A stretch of DNA of 64,000 bases from Verrucomicrobiota bacterium (GTDB lineage: Bacteria > Verrucomicrobiota > Verrucomicrobiia > Verrucomicrobiales > DEV007). Numbering within the stretch: position 1 is the stretch's first letter; the number at the start of each line of letters is the position of its first letter. The stretch spans positions 1 through 64,000 of the forward strand of contig CAUJIH010000042.1 of NCBI GenBank assembly GCA_963205275.1, in the 5' to 3' direction. Positions 26,000 through 35,273 of this stretch are shown here, piece after piece. Position numbers and translations under genes: made by a program. The notes beneath the pieces were generated by a model that had not been told where the DNA came from, ran no database searches, and worked only from the letters and a program-made list of their open reading frames with translations.

Positions 26000-27136
26000 A
26001 TGCGCTCCACATTCATTTTCAGTCTCTCCCTACTTCTCCTCTCTCCTCTCATGGCCGAAATCGTCTATCATACGGATGCAAAAAGGGAGCTGCACGTCGT
26101 ATCAGTCAATAATCGCCCCCTAATCCACACAGGGCAAATTACGGGCGAAGGCAAAGATGCCACGGCTCAGACTCAGGCAGCGCTGACAGCACTCGACGAG
26201 CTGCTCAAAGCGCAATACAGCTCGCTCGATCAAGTGGTGAAACTCAACCTCTACCTAACGAGCAACGAGGTCGCGCCGTCCGTTGATGCAGTTCTTTCGG
26301 AGCGCTTTCCTAAAGAAAAGCGGCCGGCCATCAGTCGAGTGACCACCGCCCTGCCCAAAAGCGAAGCTTTGCTCGCCATCGATGCTGTCGCGGCAGTATC
26401 GGAAGCAAACATTGAGAAAGAGATCCCTTTACCCTCCGGCAACGCAGCAGTCCTCCCGATCGGTGCTCGTGTCTATATCTCCGGCCAAGCGGAGAAAGGG
26501 GACGGCACTCTGTACGATGCGACGAAGCAAACTCTTCTCAGTCTTGCGCGAACTCTCGAGTTTCTCGGACTCGGAAAGGGAGATGTAGTGCAGGTAAAGA
26601 GCTTCCTCACTCCCATGACGCAGTGCGCCGATGCCGAAAAAGCCCTCGCCGACTTCTTCACTCCCCATCCAGTTCCCCCCGCCATCTATGTCGAATGGGA
26701 AAGCACCCTGCCCATCGAGATCGAGATGCTCGTCGCTGCGCCTCGTCTGAAAGACGGTCCATCACTTGAAGTGCGAACGCCACCCGGAATGACGACCCCC
26801 ACCGTATATTCTCGACTCACCATCGTGCGCCATCCTGTAACCCTCTACACTGATGGACTCTACCCTGTTGATCCGCAGGCCGAGCCGGATCGACAGCTCC
26901 GGACACTGTTTTCACAACTCAAAGCCGACCTCGACCTCTCTGGCAGCAGTTGGTCTCATTTGGTCAAAGCGACCTATTACGTAAGTGACGACGCCTTGAA
27001 CAAAGAGCACAACGCCGTGCGCCCCGATTATTTCAACCCTAGGTGTCCCCCTGCCGCCTCGAAGGCGAAGGTGAAAGGCGTCGGACGCAATGGGCAGGGA
27101 ATCACCCAGGACTTCATCGCGATTCCCGAAGAGTAA
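26000..27136 (+). CDS. secreted protein with three tandem RidA/YjgF-like domains
   Basis: The start at 26000 gives a clear signal peptide (STFIFSLSLLLLSPLMA). The in-frame extension upstream lacks one. Three RidA-like modules of ~110 residues follow, at about 22-125, 130-235 and 250-378. The repeated core is a helix (QTQAALTALDELLKAQYSSL) leading into VVKLNLYLT, VQVKSFLTP or VKATYYVSD. RidA enzymes hydrolyse reactive enamines and imines in the cytosol and carry an arginine near the end of the domain. The first module keeps KRPAISRV, while the others look degenerate there. Export and triplication argue for a different, possibly binding, role. Confidence 0.75.
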   Translation: MRSTFIFSLSLLLLSPLMAEIVYHTDAKRELHVVSVNNRPLIHTGQITGEGKDATAQTQAALTALDELLKAQYSSLDQVVKLNLYLTSNEVAPSVDAVLSERFPKEKRPAISRVTTALPKSEALLAIDAVAAVSEANIEKEIPLPSGNAAVLPIGARVYISGQAEKGDGTLYDATKQTLLSLARTLEFLGLGKGDVVQVKSFLTPMTQCADAEKALADFFTPHPVPPAIYVEWESTLPIEIEMLVAAPRLKDGPSLEVRTPPGMTTPTVYSRLTIVRHPVTLYTDGLYPVDPQAEPDRQLRTLFSQLKADLDLSGSSWSHLVKATYYVSDDALNKEHNAVRPDYFNPRCPPAASKAKVKGVGRNGQGITQDFIAIPEE

Positions 27137-27222
27137 GCGATCGAACGTTTATGAAAAGCTCCTTACAGGGGTGAGGCTGAAGATTCGCCAAGGTGTACAT
27201 GAAGGGAGTCAAGATGGCTCCT

Positions 27223-28164
27223 TCACTCCGAGATTACGACAGGAACGGCTCGTAACACGGGAGCAGTCGGCTGATCTGCAGGCTTCCCACTTGCTGGAAG
27301 CGAATTCTTGCTTGCTCCTTCTGCCGGATCTGTGCCGGGAGGGCGAATCTCTATCGATTCCGAAGGGGAATCCACTCCGGAAGGAAGAGTCGGAGATACA
27401 GGAATTGAAGGCAATTCTTTTCCCAGATCGACCTCAGGAGTGACTCTGGGCCGTAGGGGGGAGCTCCCACCTTTCGATGCCTTAGAGGCGACAGAGGATT
27501 CGTGAGCTGTCTGCTCTATCATCGGTTCTACCAGCGATTTAGGGATAAACGATGCTTTTTCGGCCGCGACTCGACGCGGTGCTTGCTCGGATACAGCGGG
27601 AGCTTGATTTGGGGATTGATTTGGATGAGCTAAGGGCGTGGGAGCTGGCTGATTCGTCTGCTCTGGACGATCCGCTCCCTCGAATGCGATGGAGCGAGTG
27701 AGTTGCCGGACGATCTCCTCTTTCGCCTGTTCGGGCGAGGCAGCATCGTAGCCGATCATATAAAACACGAGAATCGCAGATGTTAGAGCTAGGATCACCA
27801 GATTTAGGAGCCAAGGCGCACGCTTTCTCTTATTCGCAAAAGGACTCAGTGATTTCTTTCTGCGTCTAGGCCATCGCAGGCGAAAGCGTCGGAAACGAGA
27901 TTCTGCAGGAAACATGTTACCGCCTTCTCCCAATTTCGAGTGTCCTTCCAGACTCTCTAGAGCTTCCTCTAGATTCAGACCCAAGCGCTCTCCGTATTGG
28001 CGAATGAAGCTCTTGGCATAGGAAACGCTTGGAAACCGAGAAAAATCATCCTGCTCGATTCCGGCGAGCATAGACGCTTGGATATGAGTATCATGCGCCA
28101 CGTCCTCGATCTCTAGTCCAAGATCGAGTCGTCGCTCCTGTAATTTCTGACCGATTGTCGGCAT
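27223..28164 (-). CDS. RodZ-like HTH membrane protein
   Basis: The N-terminus has a RodZ-type helix-turn-helix of the cro/XRE class: TIGQKLQERRLDLGLEIEDV, then SYAKSFIRQYGERLGLN. A basic linker (RRFRLRWPRRRKK) and one membrane helix (LLNLVILALTSAILVFYMIG) follow. The periplasmic tail is Pro/Ser-rich and low in complexity. RodZ links the MreB cytoskeleton to cell-wall synthesis, and the layout here is the same, though the compact C-terminal beta domain of E. coli RodZ is not evident. Start 28164 is chosen because the sequence after it aligns with the family. It lies downstream of ftsK on the same strand. Confidence 0.8.
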   Translation of the reverse strand: MPTIGQKLQERRLDLGLEIEDVAHDTHIQASMLAGIEQDDFSRFPSVSYAKSFIRQYGERLGLNLEEALESLEGHSKLGEGGNMFPAESRFRRFRLRWPRRRKKSLSPFANKRKRAPWLLNLVILALTSAILVFYMIGYDAASPEQAKEEIVRQLTRSIAFEGADRPEQTNQPAPTPLAHPNQSPNQAPAVSEQAPRRVAAEKASFIPKSLVEPMIEQTAHESSVASKASKGGSSPLRPRVTPEVDLGKELPSIPVSPTLPSGVDSPSESIEIRPPGTDPAEGASKNSLPASGKPADQPTAPVLRAVPVVISE

Positions 28165-28311
28165 GATAGCTCCTGACTCTCCAAGGAAACTTAAATCGAA
28201 CACCGACGATACCGGGAATACGAATGGACGATTCTATTCTCAGAAATCGTCGCACATCGGTCTCGGCTCACACTGTCAGATCGCGAAAGGTTCTCATGAG
28301 ATCAGAGGAAA

Positions 28312-30966
28312 CTACTCGAAATCATCCGAAAGATCGACGAGAATTTCACGCGGTTTAGCGCCGTCCACGGGTCCGACGATACCGCGGCTCTCCAGAATGT
28401 CGAGCATCCGTGCCGCTCGGGTGTAACCCAGACGCAAACGACGCTGAAGCAGGGAGGTGGATGCCTTTTTCTCGGAGTAAATGACTTCCAGACATTTTTC
28501 TAGAATCTCTTCGTCGGCATCTGAAATCTCTTCTCCCTCCTCATCAGCACTACCGAATTCGATGGCTTCTTGGGCGTCAGCTTCGAATTTTGGGGTACCT
28601 TGCGCAGCACAGGCATCGACCAAAGCCTGTGCCTCCTCGTCTGTAATCAGAGCGCCCTGAGCACGCACGAGCTGAGCACTCCCGGGCGGCAGGTAGAGCA
28701 TATCGCCCTTTCCGACTAGGTTCTCTGCTCCGTTAGAGTCCAGAATGATGCGGCTATCCGTTTTCGATGAGACCTGAAAGGCGATACGGCTGGGAATATT
28801 GGCTTTGATAATACCAGTCACCACGTCTGCACGCGGCGTCTGGGTGGCGACGATCAGGTGAATCCCGGCGGCACGTGCCTTTTGAGCGATCCGGGCAATG
28901 CCCGTTTCCACATCGGCGGGTGCCGTTTGCATCAAATCGGCCAACTCGTCGATGATCACCACGATATAGGGTAGATTTTCTGGAAGGTCATCTGCAACTC
29001 GTGACTTCGACTCTGGCTTCACGGAGCGAGTAGGAGGGAACTCCTCCTCCATCTCGAAGGGTGGGAAACCGTCGTCTTCCAGCTCATCACTAATACTGAC
29101 ACAGTGGACGAGTTCCGGCGTTGCGGAAACGGATTCATTCTCCTCGTCCTCGTCCTCATCGCTCTGCGCAGCTTCTGCTGCTGCCAGCGCCTCTTCGCGT
29201 TCCTTGATCTGCCGGGCACGCATCGAGTTGAAGCCGTCGAAGTTCCGTGTTCCAACCTTGGCAAACAGGGCGTAGCGACGCTCCATCTCATTAATCACCC
29301 AACGCAAAGCTAGGAGCACTTTCTTGGGGTCAGTCACTACAGGGATGATCATATGAGGCAACTCATTATAGAGCTGCATCTCGACCACCTTCGGATCGAC
29401 CATGATGAAGCGGAGCTCATCTGGGGTGTAGCGATAGACGAGGCTGGCGATGATGCTATTGATACAGACACTCTTTCCGCTGCCGGTGGCACCCGCTACC
29501 AGCAGATGAGGCATACGGGCTAGGTCGCCGACGATGGTGCGCCCATAGACGTCTTTGCCCAAGGCGAGTGGTAGTTTCGCTTTCGTATTGCGAAAGGCGT
29601 CGTCCTCAAAAAGTTCACGCAGGACGACCGGAACTTTCTCGTTATTCGCAATTTCGATTCCGACAGTGTCTTTGCCGGGAACAGGGGCGAGAATATTAAT
29701 CCTCTCTGCTTTCGTGGCACGCGCGATATCCGCTTCGAGAGATGTGATCCGATTGACACGGAGACCGGGAGCAGGATAAAGCTCATATCGTGTGATCGTC
29801 GGACCGCGAGTGATATTGCCCGGTCTTACCTCTACTCCGAAGGTAGCCAGAGAAGACACGATGGTATTTTGCTGTGCCAGCAGTTCATCCTGACTCGTCA
29901 CTGGGATATCGCCTTCGTCTGGACTATTCAGCAGGGAGAGACTGGGGAGCTGATAATTCGGAAACTGACCTCCAGCGAGCAGACTTTCCGCGCTTTCATG
30001 TTCTTTTCTGAACAGGGAGCCTGCCGCCTCCTCAGGAGTCATTTTCTTGCGTGTACGTTGTGTCGAATCAACGATTCTAGGCTCAGCCCCCGCAGTCTCG
30101 GATACCGAGAACAGTTCCTCCTGAATCAAGTCAGCTTGTGGTTCTGGCGCAGGGCGGGATTTACGCTCACGCCTTCTCACAGGAGGTTCTGACGGCGCTC
30201 GGCGTCCGAAACGATCCTCGACGGCTTCCCCCTTCGATAGCCAATCGAACCAATGCAGTGGAAGTCGAATTTCTGCCAGACGAGGAAGAAATTCCCAGAA
30301 CTTCCGAGCAGTGGCGGCGATTCCATGACTGAGGAGCACTACGAAGCGAAGCGGATGAATGCCAGTAATTACGATGAGCGCAATCGTATAGATGATTCCC
30401 ATCACGATCACTGATCCCACGGAACCGAGGAATCGCTCAATTACCTTGTACCCTAGGCCATAACCGATGAATCCTCCCGCGCTCTTAGAGAGCTTCAGAT
30501 GCTCGACCCAGTCCGAAAAAAACCATGTTTGATACTCGACTAGGCAGGCTCCTGAGACAGTCAGTGCCACGAGGGCCGTCAGGTTCCGTGCATGGAAGGG
30601 GCGAGCTCCGAATAAGATCTGGACGATCCACCAAGCCAGAATCGGAGGCACAATAAATGCGGCTGCCCCAAAGAAAAAGAAGGCGTATCCCGCAAGCACC
30701 GCACCAACCGGTCCAATGAAATTCTGAACCTCTCGATGAACCCCTCCCGCTTGGCTGCTAAAAGGGACCCAAGCAGGTAAATCGGAGGGAGAATAGGAGA
30801 CGAGAGCGAGCGCAAACATTGCGCAAAATCCGCTCAGAAGAATGACGATGACCTCGCGAAGAAAGTAGGGTTCGTTCCTTTCCTCCAATCGCTCGCGACC
30901 AGAACCCGTCGACGATTTCCCCGATGAGGATTTTCGCGATGCTGAAGTCGAGGATTTGGAAGCCAT
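28312..30966 (-). CDS. ftsK: DNA translocase FtsK/SpoIIIE
   Basis: A division-associated motor of 884 residues that pumps chromosomal DNA through the closing septum. Four membrane helices occupy residues ~25-200. A linker follows, then the alpha/beta motor with Walker A GATGSGKSVCINS and Walker B YIVVIIDELADLMQ, and a C-terminal gamma winged helix (STSLLQRRLRLGYTRAARML) that reads polar sequences. Between the RYALFAKVGTRNFDGFN helix and Walker B lies an acidic insertion of ~75 residues (bases ~28975-29210, rich in DEDEDEEN) that the E. coli and Bacillus proteins lack. It is transcribed with the RodZ-like gene downstream. Confidence 0.95.
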   Translation of the reverse strand: MASKSSTSASRKSSSGKSSTGSGRERLEERNEPYFLREVIVILLSGFCAMFALALVSYSPSDLPAWVPFSSQAGGVHREVQNFIGPVGAVLAGYAFFFFGAAAFIVPPILAWWIVQILFGARPFHARNLTALVALTVSGACLVEYQTWFFSDWVEHLKLSKSAGGFIGYGLGYKVIERFLGSVGSVIVMGIIYTIALIVITGIHPLRFVVLLSHGIAATARKFWEFLPRLAEIRLPLHWFDWLSKGEAVEDRFGRRAPSEPPVRRRERKSRPAPEPQADLIQEELFSVSETAGAEPRIVDSTQRTRKKMTPEEAAGSLFRKEHESAESLLAGGQFPNYQLPSLSLLNSPDEGDIPVTSQDELLAQQNTIVSSLATFGVEVRPGNITRGPTITRYELYPAPGLRVNRITSLEADIARATKAERINILAPVPGKDTVGIEIANNEKVPVVLRELFEDDAFRNTKAKLPLALGKDVYGRTIVGDLARMPHLLVAGATGSGKSVCINSIIASLVYRYTPDELRFIMVDPKVVEMQLYNELPHMIIPVVTDPKKVLLALRWVINEMERRYALFAKVGTRNFDGFNSMRARQIKEREEALAAAEAAQSDEDEDEENESVSATPELVHCVSISDELEDDGFPPFEMEEEFPPTRSVKPESKSRVADDLPENLPYIVVIIDELADLMQTAPADVETGIARIAQKARAAGIHLIVATQTPRADVVTGIIKANIPSRIAFQVSSKTDSRIILDSNGAENLVGKGDMLYLPPGSAQLVRAQGALITDEEAQALVDACAAQGTPKFEADAQEAIEFGSADEEGEEISDADEEILEKCLEVIYSEKKASTSLLQRRLRLGYTRAARMLDILESRGIVGPVDGAKPREILVDLSDDFE

Positions 30967-31172
30967 AGAAAAAAGAGGACTTTACGGGGCGAAATGCAGG
31001 AGAATAGAATCAGAATTACTCTATTTAATATGGATTCTAGAAATTTTCTGGCAATGAATATCTTAGAAATCCGAATGAAATTACGTGAGATTCTGTAGAA
31101 CTGACTGACACAACGGGATGAACGTATCGTCGTCACATGATCTGACCTTCGGAGCAAGCTCCGGCGATCCGA

Positions 31173-31235
31173 GCAGAAAACAAAGCACCCTGTGAACACT
31201 CGCCTTCTCGCAAAGGCTGAGGATCCACAGGGTGC
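31173..31235 (-). terminator. terminator of the oxidoreductase gene
   Basis: GCACCCTGTG (31185-31194) and CACAGGGTGC (31226-31235) form a perfect 10-bp stem with a long 31-base loop. Read on the reverse strand the stem is followed by TTTGTTTTCTG. The rest of the 288-base gap 30967-31254 shows no gene; it must hold the ftsK promoter. Confidence 0.7.
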
Positions 31236-31254
31236 GCCAGAGCTAATAATCGAA

Positions 31255-32760
31255 TCAGAGAACTTCCGGAACGACGTAAGGCTCGCGATACTCAGGTCTC
31301 ACCTGCTGATTCGCCGCAGCATCGAGATCGCCATTACCTTCGGCAGCCTCGGTCTGTGGATTAAACTTCACCATCGGTCCAAGAACGATCTTTTCTTTCG
31401 CGAGATCGACGCCGTTTCTCGCTAGATGATCAGCCATCGAGCCGAAGCGATCCGTGAGCAGCGAGTCTCCCTTGATCTGTTCCAGCACTTCTCCCTTCTG
31501 CACGGCTTTCCCCAAGCGGTGAGAGATCAAACCGGTATGGCATAAAGCACTGGAGATGTGCGTCTCCTCGCAGTCAGCATACTGACTTTCGACTTTTCGA
31601 CTCCTCACAGCAGAGATAAAGTTTTCGAAATTACTCTCTGTCTCAAATGGTTTTGGAGCAGGAATTTCCTTACCCTTGGTATCCTGCACGGACACTCGCC
31701 CCCCCGCATCAACGCAGAGAGAACCGCCTTCACAAACGACAACGACTGAGATCCCGCTTCTTCCCTCGAAGTCGTCCGGAGCATCCATATTTTTCGCCCA
31801 CAGATCTTTCGCTTGAAACTCGGCTCCCTTAGGCAGACCACGTGTTTCGAAAATCAGTGGCGCTTTCTCGTAATCGTGCCAGACGACCTGAGTGTTCGGA
31901 GTCTCCCCGTCATCATCGTACCCGAGGCGTCCACCGATACTCATGGAGCGTGGTGCGATAGCGCTTTCACCGAGGAACCAACGGGCGACATCCATCTGAT
32001 GAATCCCTTGATTCCCCATGTCTCCGTTCCCATAGGCATAGAACCAATGCCAGTCGTAGTGGAACTTCATTCGGCGCAAAGGCTGCTCGATCTTTGCAGG
32101 TCCACTCCAGAGATCGTAGTTGAGTCCATCAGGGATTTGTCCACCGCCCCCTTTGCCGATGGACATGCGAGGCTTGTAGCACATTCCTTTCGCATATTTG
32201 ATCTTCCCGAGGCCTCCTTCCTGAATCCACTTCACCGCAGCCTGGATCGAACCTTCGGAGCGGCTCTGTGTGCCACCTTGGCAAATTTTCTTTTCCTTTC
32301 TGGCCAAACGCACCAACTGGCGCCCTTCCCATACATTATGGGAGATCGGCTTTTCAACGTAGGCATCCTTACCTGCCTGAATCGCCCAGATCCCCGCAAG
32401 GGTGTGCCAGTGGTTCGGAGTCGCGGTGGACATTACGTCAACCGTATCTCCCTCGAACATCTTGCGCATATCGGCGAAGCCCTGGACTGCAAAGCCCTGC
32501 TTCTTTGTCACCTGATTCACTTTACCGTCCAGAACTGTGGGATCCGTGTCACAGATAGCAGTGACTCTTACACCCTTCATGCCTGTGAATGCACTGAGAT
32601 GCGCACCACCGCGGCCATTCACGCCGATAACGCCGACGCGAATGTCGTCATTGGCTCCGAGGACGCGGGAATTAGGCCAAGCGAGCGCCAGTCCGAATCC
32701 GGCTCCGTATTTGAGAACTTTGCGGCGATCAATCGTGGATGAAAGAGATGGGGTAGTCAT
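31255..32760 (-). CDS. Gfo/Idh/MocA-family oxidoreductase, Tat-exported
   Basis: An NAD(P)-dependent sugar or inositol dehydrogenase-like protein of ~500 residues. The N-terminus TIDRRKVLKYGAGFGLALA is a twin-arginine signal. The Rossmann loop is VGVIGVNGRGGAHL. The family's catalytic-lysine motif appears as DAYVEKPISHNVWEG, and the C-terminal beta domain includes HYDWHWFYAYGNGDMGNQG, typical of the secreted Verrucomicrobiota/Planctomycetota clade. Its substrate is unknown. These exported members are thought to act on sugars in the periplasm with a tightly bound cofactor. Start ATG 32760 (TTG 32766 also in frame). It ends in a clear terminator. Confidence 0.88.
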   Translation of the reverse strand: MTTPSLSSTIDRRKVLKYGAGFGLALAWPNSRVLGANDDIRVGVIGVNGRGGAHLSAFTGMKGVRVTAICDTDPTVLDGKVNQVTKKQGFAVQGFADMRKMFEGDTVDVMSTATPNHWHTLAGIWAIQAGKDAYVEKPISHNVWEGRQLVRLARKEKKICQGGTQSRSEGSIQAAVKWIQEGGLGKIKYAKGMCYKPRMSIGKGGGGQIPDGLNYDLWSGPAKIEQPLRRMKFHYDWHWFYAYGNGDMGNQGIHQMDVARWFLGESAIAPRSMSIGGRLGYDDDGETPNTQVVWHDYEKAPLIFETRGLPKGAEFQAKDLWAKNMDAPDDFEGRSGISVVVVCEGGSLCVDAGGRVSVQDTKGKEIPAPKPFETESNFENFISAVRSRKVESQYADCEETHISSALCHTGLISHRLGKAVQKGEVLEQIKGDSLLTDRFGSMADHLARNGVDLAKEKIVLGPMVKFNPQTEAAEGNGDLDAAANQQVRPEYREPYVVPEVL

Positions 32761-32863
32761 AATCAAAGTGGTTCACAGTACGAAGAACATTCTCTTTGAG
32801 CAATCAGGAAGGAATCCCGCAGTTGCGGTAGTTCTTTCGGGATTGTGCACCATCGGCACAGGA

Positions 32864-33574
32864 TCAGTTTCGGCCAAAGGAAAGAAAGATACGTAGAATG
32901 TACCAGAAGAGGAGAGCTACGCTGGCAAAAAGCGAGAGCGAAGCCGACACGTATTGGCCGGTCTCATAGTGGTGGATAATGTTCGAAGTATTGTAGAGAA
33001 TCGCGACCGAGGCAAAAATCGCCATGGCTCCAGCAAAAAAAGTTCCGAGTGAGAAGCCAAAAATCAGAGAGACCACGATAATCCCCATCGCCACGAATCC
33101 GCCGATCATAAGGAAGCTACGAAAGAAAGAGAAGTCCTTGCGTGTGGTGAACGCAGCGAGCGTCAGTCCACCGAAGACACACGCCGTACAGGCACCGGCT
33201 TTCATAATCAGCGCTCCGTCCTGAGCAACCGTAAGGGCGATGTAAAGGAGCGGAAGAAAGATAATCGCCTCCGCAAGAACAAAGATCCCCAGTCCCACGT
33301 ATTGCACGCCGCGCGAGGCATTCGATGAGGCGAGCACCTCGGCCAGCCAAGAAACTCCCATGAAGGCACCGAGCACGATGAGCCAGCTAATTTTCCCTCC
33401 CATCATCATTCCGATGAGCGAGTCAATCCAGCTTTGCTGAAGGAGGACCCACTCGATCCCGATAAAAGCGAGGATGGCGAAGGCTAGGTGCAGATAGGTT
33501 TTACGTATGAAAGCGGCACGTTCGGAAGGAGCAGCTACGGCGGCGGGGGAAGCGTAGGAATAGGATGAGTTCAT
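32864..33574 (-). CDS. Bax inhibitor-1 / YccA family membrane protein
   Basis: A 236-residue protein of seven hydrophobic helices. It starts with the short N-terminal AAFIRKTYLHLAFAILAFIG and includes the family-typical TTRKDFSFFRSFLMIGGF and SIILYNTS-like segment (AILYNTSNIIHHYETGQY), whose acidic residues belong to the proton/calcium-leak channel core. The bacterial function is unsettled: a calcium leak channel, or a modulator of membrane proteases. It lies ~100 bases downstream of the start of the oxidoreductase gene on the same strand, but that gene is read away from it, so the two are independent transcripts or a loosely spaced operon. Confidence 0.86.
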   Translation of the reverse strand: MNSSYSYASPAAVAAPSERAAFIRKTYLHLAFAILAFIGIEWVLLQQSWIDSLIGMMMGGKISWLIVLGAFMGVSWLAEVLASSNASRGVQYVGLGIFVLAEAIIFLPLLYIALTVAQDGALIMKAGACTACVFGGLTLAAFTTRKDFSFFRSFLMIGGFVAMGIIVVSLIFGFSLGTFFAGAMAIFASVAILYNTSNIIHHYETGQYVSASLSLFASVALLFWYILRIFLSFGRN

Positions 33575-33744
33575 AATCAGGCAGAGTTCAGATTGTATCA
33601 GAGTTATATCGAAAAGGGTCCTCGATAGGCAATCAAATTGTTCGCTTTTAAAGGATTATTTTACAAAATCGAGAGAGAGCAGCCTTTCCAGTCGTCCAGT
33701 CGAATAGGCAGGAACTCCAAAGCATACTGCGAATCAGATGCGAA

Positions 33745-34362
33745 TCAGAAATCCCCCTCGAACTCGCGCTGACGCAGCGACTCATAGAGACAGACTGCGG
33801 TGGCGTTGGAAACGTTCAAACAGGGAACCTGACCGAGCATGGGAATACCGATCAGTTCGTCGCAATTTTCTTTCGTCAGGCGGCGCATCCCCTCTCCTTC
33901 CGCCCCTAGGACGAGCGCCAGAGGGCCGGTTAGATCGCTCTCATAGAGCATCTGCGTCGCCTCATCCGCTGTTCCGACGATACGAATTCCATATTCTTCA
34001 CGTAGGACCCCCATGAAGCGTGCGAGGTTTCCCACCGACACGACGGGCACATGCTCTGCTGCGCCGCACGCGATCCGCACCACCGTCTCGGTGACAGGAG
34101 CAGCGTGATGGCGAGGGACGATCACTGCCAGCGCTCCAGCCCCCTCAGCGCTGCGTAGACAGGCCCCCAGATTATGAGGATCCTGCACACCATCGAGGAT
34201 GAGCAGTAATGGAGTCTCTCCCAGTGCATTTGCCTCGGCAAGTCGATCTCTCAACCCATCTTCCGTGAGGCGAGCGATCCCTCCCGTCGCGCTCGAATGT
34301 GTATTCGCCCGAGCTTCTCTCGGTCGATTGCCGGGTGATTTTCCTCGACGAGGTCGACTCAT
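33745..34362 (-). CDS. TrmH/SpoU-family rRNA or tRNA 2'-O-methyltransferase
   Basis: The SPOUT methyltransferase motifs are complete: motif 1 [20 protein letters not shown], motif 2 [13 protein letters not shown] and motif 3 [18 protein letters not shown]. These form the knotted SAM-binding site. The sequence resembles RlmB (23S rRNA Gm2251). However, at ~205 residues it has only ~40 basic residues before the catalytic domain and lacks the usual ~75-residue L30e-like substrate-binding domain. Start 34362 is chosen because an earlier start at 34443 overlaps the upstream gene. Target specificity is therefore uncertain and no gene symbol is given. Confidence 0.85.
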   Translation of the reverse strand: MSRPRRGKSPGNRPREARANTHSSATGGIARLTEDGLRDRLAEANALGETPLLLILDGVQDPHNLGACLRSAEGAGALAVIVPRHHAAPVTETVVRIACGAAEHVPVVSVGNLARFMGVLREEYGIRIVGTADEATQMLYESDLTGPLALVLGAEGEGMRRLTKENCDELIGIPMLGQVPCLNVSNATAVCLYESLRQREFEGDF

Positions 34363-34384
34363 GAAAAACTCAATCGGTTTCGGA

Positions 34385-35194
34385 TTATTTAAAAATAACT
34401 GGTTGACCGAGGCTGCCGTGGATTTCATTGGCCTCATCGCCATCGATCTTCAAGGACTGAGCGAGTCGGACGAAATACTGAGCCTCCTCCCTCGAATCCA
34501 GCTTCACTGCCATCAGTGAGAAGGCATACACCTGTCTCGACATGTCCTCAGGGACACGGCTGGCAAAGTCCTCGACACTCACAGAGGAGGAGAGCATCTG
34601 CTCGACGAAGCTGCGCTCATCAGGATCGAGATTACCCATTTTTTCAAGGATGGCCGCTTTCTCCTGATCATCCACGTAGCCATCGGCCCGAGCGGCCAGA
34701 CACATCGCCTCGATCAGGAGCCTCGCCATTTGCTCAGACTCCTGCTGAGGCGGACTGGCGGGCACTGCCACGTTTCCGGAGGCACTCCCCGCTGCCGTTT
34801 CAGCTTGATCACCACCGCCACCGCCTAGGAAGGACCCCAAAACTCCACCTAGTCCTCCGAGGCCACCCGTTGCACCGGCTCCCCCTTGACCTCCGCCCAG
34901 CAAGCCTCCCAACAATCCTCCACCGGTAGATGATCCATTCCCACTTGCAGCGAGGATCACGGGGATGAGGGCCGCCAAACCCGCCAGACCTCCCGCAGCC
35001 TTCCCCCTCTTTCCTCCCAAGAGAACGGACATAAGATCGGGCGACTTCGAGGATTGCGACGATTTCGAACGAGTCGTCCTAGTGCGCGCACTAGCTTTCC
35101 CGCCCGAAAGAATGGACTCCAGAACGTTTCCCCCGGCACTGGAACCGAAAGCATTCTTTCCGATCAGATTTCCTAAAATTTTAATCGCATCCAT
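34385..35194 (-). CDS. DUF533 / YebE-like protein with TerB-type domain
   Basis: A 269-residue protein. The N-terminus [13 protein letters not shown] is followed by a Ser/Arg-rich stretch, a hydrophobic segment ([18 protein letters not shown]) and a very glycine-rich linker. The C-terminal ~120 residues form a helical TerB-like domain ([20 protein letters not shown], then [10 protein letters not shown]) with the DGxxDxxE pattern that can bind metal. This is the layout of the DUF533/YebE family, predicted inner-membrane-associated proteins of unknown function. It is followed 22 bases later by the TrmH-family gene and probably co-transcribed. Confidence 0.78.
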   Translation of the reverse strand: MDAIKILGNLIGKNAFGSSAGGNVLESILSGGKASARTRTTRSKSSQSSKSPDLMSVLLGGKRGKAAGGLAGLAALIPVILAASGNGSSTGGGLLGGLLGGGQGGAGATGGLGGLGGVLGSFLGGGGGDQAETAAGSASGNVAVPASPPQQESEQMARLLIEAMCLAARADGYVDDQEKAAILEKMGNLDPDERSFVEQMLSSSVSVEDFASRVPEDMSRQVYAFSLMAVKLDSREEAQYFVRLAQSLKIDGDEANEIHGSLGQPVIFK

Positions 35195-35273
35195 CTCTTT
35201 TCTGTAATGTTAGCCGCAGCATAGGATAGCGCCTGTGGAGATGCGAGACATTTTCTCTGGATTTTCAGTCGAC

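Noticed and set aside
31813-32742. 309-codon forward open frame opposite the Gfo/Idh/MocA gene
   Set aside because: It lies wholly antisense to a clear oxidoreductase with family motifs. Its translation has no recognisable domain.
34363-34443. Upstream extension of the TrmH-family gene to 34443
   Set aside because: It would overlap the DUF533 gene and adds residues that do not resemble the missing L30e-like domain.
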